In this document: one piece after another, positions 1-5,678 of the stretch
How the letters are laid out: each line of letters begins with the position of its first letter
Position numbering within the stretch: position 1 is the stretch's first letter
NCBI GenBank assembly: GCA_036404255.1
Contig: DASWOP010000091.1
Span: 1-8,478 of the forward strand
Reading direction: 5' to 3'
Origin: JARLFX01 sp036404255
GTDB taxonomy: Bacteria; Acidobacteriota; Terriglobia; Terriglobales; Acidobacteriaceae
Length of the DNA stretch: 8,478 nt
Notes under the pieces: generated by a model
The model's database searches: none
The model's input: only the letters and a program-made list of their open reading frames with translations
Told to the model about the DNA's origin: nothing
Program-made: the position numbers and the translations under genes

Positions 1-1
1 A

Positions 2-1150
2 ACCATCTGGCTCCGCGACGTCATCGAGTCGGAAAACTTCACCCACAACAAGAACAAGCTCTCGCTCGCCATGGGCAAAGACATCAACGGCCGCATCGTC
101 ACCGCCGATCTCGCCGCCATGCCGCACGTGCTCATCGCCGGCTCCACCGGCTCCGGTAAATCCGTCGCCATCAATGCCATGATCATGTCCGTCCTCTTCC
201 GCTCCACGCCCGAGCAGGTTCGCCTCATCCTGGTCGATCCCAAGCGCGTTGAACTCGGCATGTACGAGGGCATTCCGCATCTCTTCACACCCATCATCAC
301 CGAGCCGAAGCTCGCCGCTAACGCGCTGCGCAACGCCGTCCGCGAGATGGAGCGCCGCCTCAAGCTGCTGGCCTCGCGCTCCGTCCGCAACATCGACCAG
401 TACAACAAGCTCTTTGAAAACGGCACGCCCAGCATGTTCGAAGATGCCGAAGAGCAGGAGCCGCTGCCCTACATCATCATCATCATCGACGAGCTCGCCG
501 ACCTGATGATGCTCGACAAGGCCAACGTAGAAGAAGCCATCACCCGACTCGCGCAGATGGCCCGCGCCGTCGGCATCCACCTCATCCTCGCCACCCAGCG
601 CCCCTCGGTCGATGTCATCACCGGCCTCATCAAGGCGAACGTACCCACCCGCATCAGCTTCCGCCTCGCCACCAAGGTCGATTCGCGCACCATCATCGAC
701 GCCAACGGCGCAGAGAGCCTCCTTGGCCGCGGCGACATGCTCTACCTCCCGCCCGGCACCTCCCGCGTCCAGCGCGTCCACGCACCCTTCGTTACCGAAA
801 AAGAGATCACCGCCGTCACCTCATTCTGGAAGGAACAGGGTGAAGCCGAATACGTTCACGGCTTCCTCGAAGGCCCGAAAGACGACAAGGGCCGCGACCT
901 CGAAGGCAACAGCGATGCCGAGGGCGGCAACGACGAGCTCTACGAAGACGCCGTGCGCCTCGTGCTGGAGTTCGGCAAAGCCAGCACCTCGCTCATCCAG
1001 CGCCGCCTGCGCGTAGGCTACGGCCGCGCCGCCCATCTGGTCGACATGATGGAAGGCGACGGCATCGTAGGCCCCGCCGACGGCTCCAAGCCCCGCGAAA
1101 TCCTCAAGCCCGCCAGTTGGCTCAACGAAGTAGACAGCGCCCTCCGCTAG
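2..1150 (+). CDS. ftsK: DNA translocase FtsK, C-terminal part (5' end outside window)
   Basis: This is the motor and DNA-reading end of FtsK/SpoIIIE, the septal ATPase that pumps chromosome ends through the closing division septum and activates XerCD recombination at dif. The frame is open from base 2, so the ATG at 71 is internal; 382 codons are visible. Seen in order: the family stretch before the motor (WLRDVIESENF, from base 8), Walker A GSTGSGKS (140-163), the VDPKRVELGMYEGIPHL block (233-283), Walker B with five isoleucines then DELADLMM (473-511), the ATQRPSVDVITGLIKANVPTR block (590-652), and the LLGRGDML block (719-742). From about 932 to 1120 comes the winged-helix gamma domain (DAVRLVLEFGKASTSLIQRR...GYGRAA), which in known FtsK proteins reads the oriented KOPS sequences. 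An acidic, Gly-rich linker precedes gamma. The N-terminal membrane part is outside the window. Stop TAG is at 1148-1150. Identification is very secure. Confidence 0.97.
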   Translation, partial: TIWLRDVIESENFTHNKNKLSLAMGKDINGRIVTADLAAMPHVLIAGSTGSGKSVAINAMIMSVLFRSTPEQVRLILVDPKRVELGMYEGIPHLFTPIITEPKLAANALRNAVREMERRLKLLASRSVRNIDQYNKLFENGTPSMFEDAEEQEPLPYIIIIIDELADLMMLDKANVEEAITRLAQMARAVGIHLILATQRPSVDVITGLIKANVPTRISFRLATKVDSRTIIDANGAESLLGRGDMLYLPPGTSRVQRVHAPFVTEKEITAVTSFWKEQGEAEYVHGFLEGPKDDKGRDLEGNSDAEGGNDELYEDAVRLVLEFGKASTSLIQRRLRVGYGRAAHLVDMMEGDGIVGPADGSKPREILKPASWLNEVDSALR

Positions 1151-1199
1151 TGCTGCGCGCACGGCGAATCGCTCGCTCCGCTCGCAATACTCGTGATTT

Positions 1200-1230
1200 G
1201 TCATTCTGAGCGAAGCGAAGAATCTGCTTC
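1200..1230 (+). repeat. Dispersed repeat, module C copy 1
   Basis: First of four copies of a short element with core ATTCTGAGCGAAGCGAAGAA, followed by TCTGCTTCT. A five-base stem ATTCT (1203-1207) pairs with AGAAT (1219-1223). It begins 50 bases after the ftsK stop. The same core appears at 1249, 1532 and 5643, always on this strand. I recognise it as a kind of dispersed non-coding repeat common in Acidobacteriota; its function is unknown. Confidence 0.8.
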
Positions 1231-1248
1231 TCGCTTTTGCTTTTGTTT

Positions 1249-1284
1249 GTCATTCCGAAGCGTAGCGCGCGGAATCTGCTTCTC
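1249..1284 (+). repeat. Dispersed repeat, module C copy 2 (variant)
   Basis: A second, divergent module C in direct repeat with copy 1, only 18 bases downstream. It keeps GTCATTC at the left and GAATCTGCTTCTC at the right, but the centre is rearranged and three bases longer. The stem is ATTCC (1252-1256) with GGAAT (1271-1275), against ATTCT/AGAAT in copy 1, so the last pair changed on both sides. Confidence 0.7.
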
Positions 1285-1326
1285 TACCGCATCGCTCATC
1301 ACGCCACAAATCCACTGTAAGTCACC

Positions 1327-1363
1327 GAAGTGGGTGCCCCGGGTCTCGCTTCTGAGACCCGGG
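1327..1363 (+). repeat. Dispersed hairpin repeat, module A copy 1
   Basis: The header GAAGTGGGTGCCCC (1327-1340) runs into a perfect 10-bp inverted repeat, CCCGGGTCTC (1338-1347) with GAGACCCGGG (1354-1363), around a six-base loop. No T-run follows on either strand, so it is not a classic intrinsic terminator, although it lies between convergent genes and could end transcripts. A close copy sits inside the HpnI-like gene at 7903-7950. Confidence 0.85.
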
Positions 1364-1404
1364 AAGGATGCTCGCATCGCCCCATCCTCACGGGACCACC
1401 ACCC

Positions 1405-1447
1405 GAAGTGGGTGCCCATACATCACGGCTTCATCGTGATGTATGGG
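1405..1447 (+). repeat. Dispersed hairpin repeat, module A copy 2
   Basis: Header GAAGTGGGTGCCC (1405-1417) followed by a perfect 12-bp inverted repeat, CCCATACATCAC (1415-1426) with GTGATGTATGGG (1436-1447), around a nine-base loop ending TTCATC. The header matches copy 1 but the stem sequence differs, so header and stem vary separately. It starts a composite block that continues with modules B (1454) and C (1532). Confidence 0.85.
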
Positions 1448-1453
1448 ATATTC

Positions 1454-1487
1454 GCGCAGAGCCTGCCCTGAGCGCAGTCGAATGGGC
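1454..1487 (+). repeat. Dispersed repeat, module B copy 1
   Basis: This 34-base element reads GCGCAGAG, then CTGCCCTGAGCG after one extra-base difference, then CAGTCGAATGGGC. It matches 5572-5605 at all but two positions by eye. GCCC (1465-1468) and GGGC (1484-1487) can pair. It follows module A directly, as it does at the second locus. Confidence 0.8.
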
Positions 1488-1531
1488 GCGAACGCCCCGC
1501 CCATCTCCCCGCTATCCCAAATTCCAACCGA

Positions 1532-1560
1532 GTCATTCTGAGCGCAGCCGAAGAATCCAG
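1532..1560 (+). repeat. Dispersed repeat, module C copy 3
   Basis: Core ATTCTGAGCGCAGCCGAAGA with stem ATTCT (1535-1539) and AGAAT (1552-1556). It lies 44 bases after module B copy 1 and completes the A-B-C composite block 1405-1560. Confidence 0.8.
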
Positions 1561-1924
1561 ACGCTCCCCGCATCACCCATACCGCCAAAAACTTCCGCTG
1601 CACGGAACCCACTCCTCCACCGCCAAAAACTCTCCCCGCAAAACACACCTTCGCAGGATGAACCCCCTGAATTAAGAATACCAACTGCCCTACCCCCACT
1701 ACGCCATCAGCAGAGCAGTTAATTTCCCCAGTAAAATCAACCACTTTCGCACGCCGCCGCCTTCCGCACCCCTTGACAGGATGGATCTGTCAGCGAAGAA
1801 CAAAACTTCGCCCGTGGCCATCCGTGTAGCCCGTCAAGTTCACCGTCTTGGACCCGCAAAACGCGCATAAGCTCTCCACGGGTATACCAGCGTTTTACTC
1901 AGCAATTCCGCCAATATCGGCAAA
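1561..1924. other. Remaining intergenic DNA between convergent genes, no gene recognised
   Basis: After the repeat cluster about 360 bases remain before the DUF3999-like gene ends. I see no coding region with plausible composition. Minor structures: a 12-base direct repeat CCGCCAAAAACT (1582-1593 and 1620-1631) and a perfect six-base dyad TGACAG-N7-CTGTCA (1774-1779, 1787-1792), which contains TTGACA at 1773-1778 but has no convincing -10 box 17 bases on. A 29-codon ORF from the ATG at 1781 to the TAA at 1868-1870 lacks a ribosome-binding site and is not called. Confidence 0.5.
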
Positions 1925-3277
1925 CTACCCTTTACTCCGCCGCAGTCGCCATCCCAGCAAAATTACCCCGCCCAAAAGCACCACCGCGCCGCCATAATAA
2001 ACCGGCACCCAACGATTCTTCCGCCTGCAGCAAGCCCGCGGCGCAGTCGCCTCTGAAACCACCGCCCCGTCCCCAATCACAGCCTCATTCGCCCGCTCCC
2101 AGGCCTCATTCGCCAGCGCAGGCACAACCGAACCCGCCGCCGAATCATCTCCGCCAGCTCGCAGCACAATCTGCGACTCACTCTTCGCGTCGAAGCAAAT
2201 CTTGTGCTGCCGCATCAGCAGCGCAATGCCGGTCAGCGGCAGCGGAGCGTCGCCGTTCCTCTCCACGATCACCCGCATATGCGCCGGCCCCTGCAGATTC
2301 GCGCCCAGCGTCATCGGCACGTCGTGCTGCGAATCCTCCAGTTCCAGCCCAGACTGCACACGATGCGTACTCGAGATCGCCCCGCTGATCGTCTCTACCG
2401 CATTCGGATCAGCCGCGGCCCACGCCTCCACCCGCACCCTGCTCATGAAGTTCGTCTTCTTCGCATTCCAGTCAAAGTGGATGCGCTGCACTGGCACGTG
2501 TGCCGGCACATCAAACTCCGCAATCGTCTCCCGCACCGTATTCGAAAAATCGTCTGTCGTCGCCACCGTGCTGTAGATGGTCTGCGCCTCTCGCGACGGA
2601 GGCACATCTACGCCCAGCAGATCCTCCGCGCGCAGTGCCGTGGCCTGCACGCGCAGCGTGATGTGCAGATAGCGGTCCTGCATCTCCGGCAGCGCCACCG
2701 CCGTCCGCCGAGCCAGCTTGTCGCGGCTCAGGTCAAACAGCACAAACTCGCCCACCCGCCGCCACTGCCTCGTCCGAGCGCTCTCTCCCGCTTCCACCAA
2801 CACCGTCGCTGCAAAATCCTTCATCGGCAGGTTGAACACCAGCGAACTGTACGCCCGCTGCGGCATCTCCAGGTCAAAGACCAGCATGCCATCCTGCTCC
2901 CGCAGGTTCATCATCCGCGCCTTATCGGTCTGCGGACTAGCTGGCTCGCTGATCGTCGTCAGAAATGGAATCTCCGCGCCATCCTGCATCAGGTGCAATC
3001 CGCGCAGCCCCGGCGCACTCTCCGCAAAGGCCGCCGCATCCAGCACCGCGCAGTATGGATGCTGCGCACCATCGACAAACTCCGCCCGCAGCGCCACCGC
3101 CCGCTGAGTCACCGCAGCCTGATTTTGCATGCTCGCTGGCTCGCTGACCTGCTGACCCGCTGCATTCGGCAGCAGCCACAGCCCCGCCGCCAGCATGCCA
3201 CCCCATCGTGCTGCACCGTAGACCATGCAAACTACTCTACCAACTGCGTTGACAGTCCGCACCGCATCGCCGACCAT
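1925..3277 (-). CDS. DUF3999-like exported protein with C-terminal membrane anchor
   Basis: Function unknown. The protein has 450 residues from the ATG at 3277, or 433 from the ATG at 3224-3226. The shorter form begins with a better signal peptide (basic start, then GGMLAAGLWLLP, with likely cleavage near NAAG/QQ). The upstream ATG has the better ribosome site (AAGGGA eight bases before it), so the start is undecided. The body is a beta-rich, non-enzymatic-looking region: an N-terminal segment of the form 'LRGLHLMQDGAEIPFL' and a later RIHFDWN segment resemble DUF3999 proteins as I remember them. Near the C-terminus a Cys-Cys-Arg-Arg-Lys stretch leads into one membrane helix (GGAVVLLGGVILLGW) and a basic tail RLRRSKG, giving a periplasmic body anchored in the inner membrane. 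It is divergent from the ArnT-like gene, which may suggest a shared role in surface polysaccharide or membrane, but that is only context. Family assignment moderate; coding status high. Confidence 0.6.
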   Translation of the reverse strand: MVGDAVRTVNAVGRVVCMVYGAARWGGMLAAGLWLLPNAAGQQVSEPASMQNQAAVTQRAVALRAEFVDGAQHPYCAVLDAAAFAESAPGLRGLHLMQDGAEIPFLTTISEPASPQTDKARMMNLREQDGMLVFDLEMPQRAYSSLVFNLPMKDFAATVLVEAGESARTRQWRRVGEFVLFDLSRDKLARRTAVALPEMQDRYLHITLRVQATALRAEDLLGVDVPPSREAQTIYSTVATTDDFSNTVRETIAEFDVPAHVPVQRIHFDWNAKKTNFMSRVRVEAWAAADPNAVETISGAISSTHRVQSGLELEDSQHDVPMTLGANLQGPAHMRVIVERNGDAPLPLTGIALLMRQHKICFDAKSESQIVLRAGGDDSAAGSVVPALANEAWERANEAVIGDGAVVSEATAPRACCRRKNRWVPVYYGGAVVLLGGVILLGWRLRRSKG

Positions 3278-3293
3278 CTAAAGAGTCCCTTCC
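3249..3293 (+). promoter_or_regulatory. Short divergent leader with possible -35 and overlapping ribosome sites
   Basis: If both outer starts are used, the two divergent genes have only 16 bases between start codons (3278-3293). A perfect TTGACA lies at 3249-3254 on the plus strand, but the hexamer 17 bases later (GACCAT) is a poor -10, so the promoter call is weak. AAAGAG (3281-3286) can serve the GTG at 3294. On the other strand AAGGGA, complementary to 3286-3291, can serve the ATG at 3277. The two ribosome sites are almost back to back. Confidence 0.3.
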
Positions 3294-5132
3294 GTGTCTA
3301 CCGTCGCCAATCCGCTCGTAAAACCCACCCGCCGATGGTCCCGCCGCTCCGCCGGCCTTCTCGTCTTCGTCTGGGCAGTACTCCAGTTAACCGGCCTCTT
3401 TTCCCCCGGCCTGCTCGATGACGTGGACTCCGTCTATATCGAGGTCGCCCGCGAGATGATGCTGCGCCACGACTACGTGACGCCCTTCGCCAACGGCATC
3501 CGCTTCTTTGACAAGCCCCCGCTGATGTACTGGATGGCCGCCGGCGGCATGAAAATCTTCGGCATCCACGACTGGGCCGCCCGCCTGCCCCTCGCCCTCT
3601 GCGTCCTCGGCCTCGCCTTCGCCGTCTACGCCCTCGGCATCCGCTTCTTCGGCGAACGCGGCGGCTTCTACTCCGCCCTGGCCATCTCCACCTCGGTCGG
3701 CACCTACCTCTACACCCGCTTCTACATTCCCGATATCCTCCTCGCCCTCTGGATGACGCTCGGCGCGCACCTCCTCCTCGGCGCGACCGACGCCCTCACC
3801 GGCCCGGTCCGTAATCGCCGCCGCCTTCTCCTCTGCTGCTGGGGATTCGCCGCCGTCATGGCGCTGAACGTCCTCACCAAGGGCCTGATCGGAGCCGTCT
3901 TCCCCATCGGCCTGGTGCTGATCTATCTTGCTGTCTCCCGCCAACTGCACCTCGTCAAGCGGCTGAACCTGCTCTCCAGCACGCTTGTCTTCCTTCTGGT
4001 GGCCGCGCCCTGGCACATCCTCGCCTCGCACCGCAATCCGCCCATCGGCGAAGCCCGCGGCTGGTTCTGGTTCTACATCATCAACGAACACTTCATGCGC
4101 TTCCTCGGCCAGCGCATCCCGCATGACTACGGACAGGTCCCCGTCATCCTCTTCTGGATTCTCCTCGGCGTCTGGCTCATGCCCTGGGGAGCCTTCATTC
4201 CCGGCGCGCTTCTCCGCTTCTGGCGCGAAGCCCGCAGCAAGCTCATCGCCCCCCGCCAGCGCGAAGCCTCCCTCATGCTGCTGACCTGGTCGCTGCTTGT
4301 GCTCGGATTCTTCAGCTTCTCCTCACGGCAGGAATACTACTCCCTGCCCGCCTTGCCCGCCCTCGCCCTCATGGCCGGCGGCATCCTGGCCGAAGCCGAC
4401 CAGCGAGACAGCCGCGCCCGCCACACCGTCCTCATCGCCGCCCGCTGGTTCCTGCTTCCGCTCTGCACCTTTGTCGCCCTGCTCTGCGGATACTTTGCCA
4501 TCACCGCCCCCACCCCGCCCCCCGGCGTCGACATCGCCTCTCTCCTCAGCACCAATCCGGAGATGTACACCCTCTCCCTCGGCCACATCTTCGACCTCAC
4601 CGGCAGCGCAATGGGCCTCTTCCGCGGCCCGCTGATCGGCACCTGCGTCTCCATGCTCGCCGTAGGCCTGCTCAGCTACTGGCTGCGCCTGCGCCGCAAA
4701 GCCTACGCCGCAAATCTCGTCCTTGCGCTGGCCATGTGCGGCGTCCTGCTTTCAGCGCATGAAGGCCTCGCCCGCTTCTACCCCACCCTCGGCTCCAAGC
4801 CACTGGCCATCGCCGTCAACCGCGTCCTCCAGCCGCAGGACATCATCATGCTCGACGGCGAATACACCTCCGGCTCCAGCCTGAACTTCTACACAAAACA
4901 TCAGTTGCACTTTGTGAATGGCCGCGTCAACGGCATGTGGTACGGCTCCTACTGGCCCGATGCGCCGAAGATCTTCGAAGACGAAACCTCCCTGCGCGCC
5001 CTATGGTCCGGCCCACAAAGAATCTTCCTCCTCACCAGCGATCCCGCAAAACGCACCGCCGACCTTGCGCCCTTCAGCCCCGTAATCACACTGGCCAGCT
5101 CCGGCGGCAAAACCATCCTCACCAACCGCTAG
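3294..5132 (+). CDS. ArnT/PMT-family integral membrane glycosyltransferase (GT83-like)
   Basis: A 612-residue polytopic membrane protein of the ArnT/PMT_2 type. Known members move a sugar from a polyprenyl-phosphate carrier onto lipid A or another envelope acceptor on the periplasmic face. Seen: a basic N-terminus (RRWSRRS), a first membrane helix at about residues 20-40, then the first periplasmic loop with the acidic cluster LLDDVDSVYIEVAREM (D42, D43, D45), where the family has its catalytic Asp, and FDKPPLMYW (72-80), matching the conserved EKPPL-Y-W motif with D for E. About a dozen hydrophobic segments follow to about residue 485, then a soluble C-terminal region of about 115 residues. 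The length is typical of ArnT-like proteins. Start is GTG at 3294; the next Met (residue 55) lies beyond the catalytic loop, so the GTG is needed. The acceptor and sugar cannot be told, and no aminoarabinose synthesis genes are nearby, so I do not name it arnT. Confidence 0.85.
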   Translation: MSTVANPLVKPTRRWSRRSAGLLVFVWAVLQLTGLFSPGLLDDVDSVYIEVAREMMLRHDYVTPFANGIRFFDKPPLMYWMAAGGMKIFGIHDWAARLPLALCVLGLAFAVYALGIRFFGERGGFYSALAISTSVGTYLYTRFYIPDILLALWMTLGAHLLLGATDALTGPVRNRRRLLLCCWGFAAVMALNVLTKGLIGAVFPIGLVLIYLAVSRQLHLVKRLNLLSSTLVFLLVAAPWHILASHRNPPIGEARGWFWFYIINEHFMRFLGQRIPHDYGQVPVILFWILLGVWLMPWGAFIPGALLRFWREARSKLIAPRQREASLMLLTWSLLVLGFFSFSSRQEYYSLPALPALALMAGGILAEADQRDSRARHTVLIAARWFLLPLCTFVALLCGYFAITAPTPPPGVDIASLLSTNPEMYTLSLGHIFDLTGSAMGLFRGPLIGTCVSMLAVGLLSYWLRLRRKAYAANLVLALAMCGVLLSAHEGLARFYPTLGSKPLAIAVNRVLQPQDIIMLDGEYTSGSSLNFYTKHQLHFVNGRVNGMWYGSYWPDAPKIFEDETSLRALWSGPQRIFLLTSDPAKRTADLAPFSPVITLASSGGKTILTNR

Positions 5133-5146
5133 CTTCGCAACCAGCC

Positions 5147-5221
5147 ACTGAAGTGGGTGCCCCATCTTCGGCACAGTTTCATCGTGCCTAAGGTGGGATA
5201 GCGTCGCAGTTTCATCGCGAC
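5147..5221 (+). repeat. Dispersed hairpin repeat, module A copy 3 with a second hairpin
   Basis: Header GAAGTGGGTGCCCC (5150-5163) precedes a 14-bp inverted repeat with two mismatches, CCCATCTTCGGCAC (5161-5174) and GTGCCTAAGGTGGG (5184-5197). Five bases later comes a second hairpin, GTCGC (5203-5207) with GCGAC (5217-5221). Both loops are the same nine bases, AGTTTCATC. The element lies between the convergent ArnT-like gene and the 60-residue gene, where it might end transcripts from both sides, though no T-run follows. The rest of the gap (5222-5301) shows nothing I recognise. Confidence 0.8.
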
Positions 5222-5301
5222 GGCCGCGCGACGCGCGCAAATCTTCCACTACCAAAATTTCGACGGCCCGCTATTTGGGGCAATAGAACGGCGCGTGGAT
5301 A

Positions 5302-5484
5302 CTAAAAGATGAACAGCATAACCATGCCAAATATGGCGATCCCGCCCCAAAGCTTTCCCAAGAAAAGAATAGTATCGCGATCCATGTCTTTTCCTGTGAG
5401 TTTCCCCCAAAGGATTGAAAGACCAAGGCCCAAGAAACCCACTACTATATCCATCATCAAAACAAATATTTTCTCGAATGACAT
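5302..5484 (-). CDS. Small two-helix membrane protein, 60 residues, unknown
   Basis: I do not recognise the family. The protein is almost entirely two membrane helices, about residues 6-26 (VLMMDIVVGFLGLGLSILW) and 39-60 (ILFLGKLWGGIAIFGMVMLF), joined by a short charged loop GKLTGKDMDRD. It ends in FIF right after the second helix. The start was chosen at the ATG 5482-5484 because AGGAA (minus strand, 5495-5491) sits six bases before it; the ATG at 5490 directly abuts that site. The frame stays open to 5622, but the extra residues are translated dispersed repeat (modules A and B) and should not be annotated as protein. The gene is AT-richer than the ArnT-like gene and runs in the same direction as the TonB-domain gene upstream, 194 bases away with repeats between. 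A role with that protein is possible but unsupported. Confidence 0.65.
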   Translation of the reverse strand: MSFEKIFVLMMDIVVGFLGLGLSILWGKLTGKDMDRDTILFLGKLWGGIAIFGMVMLFIF

Positions 5485-5490
5485 TGTCAT

Positions 5491-5495
5491 TTCCT
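5491..5495 (-). promoter_or_regulatory. Ribosome-binding site of the 60-residue protein
   Basis: AGGAA on the minus strand, six bases upstream of the ATG at 5484. It decides the start against the longer open frame reaching 5622. Confidence 0.6.
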
Positions 5496-5511
5496 CATGG
5501 ATGCGCACTGC

Positions 5512-5570
5512 CGGGTGCCCCATACATCGCGGCTCCATGCGATGTGTGGGAATCGTCGCGAAGCGGCGAC
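5512..5570 (+). repeat. Dispersed hairpin repeat, module A copy 4 with a second hairpin
   Basis: Header CGGGTGCCCC (5512-5521) leads into a 12-bp inverted repeat, CCCATACATCGC (5519-5530) and GCGATGTGTGGG (5539-5550), with one T-G wobble. A second hairpin GTCGC (5555-5559)/GCGAC (5566-5570) follows, with the same stem as at 5203-5221 but a different loop. Compared with copy 2, one stem pair changed from A-T to G-C on both sides. It lies just upstream of the 60-residue gene and opens the second A-B-C composite. Confidence 0.8.
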
Positions 5571-5571
5571 C

Positions 5572-5605
5572 GCGCAGAGGCTGCCCTGAGCGAAGTCGAA
5601 TGGGC
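5572..5605 (+). repeat. Dispersed repeat, module B copy 2
   Basis: Near-identical to 1454-1487. Here the ends pair better: CTGCCC (5581-5586) with GGGCAG (5602-5607). Read on the minus strand it encodes the RLRSGQ peptide, which extends the false N-terminus of the small membrane protein. Confidence 0.8.
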
Positions 5606-5642
5606 AGGCAAATCTCTCTCAACCCAAAACTTTCACTGCTCT

Positions 5643-5672
5643 GTCATCTGAGCGCAGCGAAGAATCTGCTTT
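5643..5672 (+). repeat. Dispersed repeat, module C copy 4
   Basis: Core TCATCTGAGCGCAGCGAAGA then ATCTGCTTT. One T of the left stem arm is missing compared with the other copies, so the ATTCT/AGAAT stem is broken. It begins 37 bases after module B copy 2, completing the second A-B-C block, and ends six bases before the end of the TonB-domain gene. Confidence 0.75.
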
Positions 5673-5678
5673 TATCTT

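Noticed and set aside
473..487. Five ATC codons in a row in ftsK as a possible unstable microsatellite
   Set aside because: They encode the hydrophobic strand of Walker B, which the family requires; five units is too short to claim instability.
1200..1560. Possible CRISPR array from the cluster of short repeats
   Set aside because: Repeat types differ, spacing is irregular, and no cas genes are present; the copies are dispersed over the window.
1388..1744. Minus-strand open frame (118 codons) in the first repeat cluster
   Set aside because: Much of it is translated repeat (RLRSGQ, ASGFFGCAQND-like peptides); no ribosome site or domain.
1781..1870. 29-codon plus-strand ORF after TTGACAGG
   Set aside because: No convincing ribosome site, no conserved features I recognise, and the TTGACA abuts the start, so it could not serve as its promoter.
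2204..3421. Long plus-strand open frame (405 codons) over the DUF3999-like gene
   Set aside because: Its translation is full of Arg, His, Gln and Pro with no domain, typical of an antisense shadow in GC-rich DNA. The minus-strand frame has a signal peptide and membrane anchor.
3387..4124. Minus-strand open frame (245 codons) within the ArnT-like gene
   Set aside because: Glu/Gly/Ala-rich shadow of a membrane protein gene; no domain recognised.
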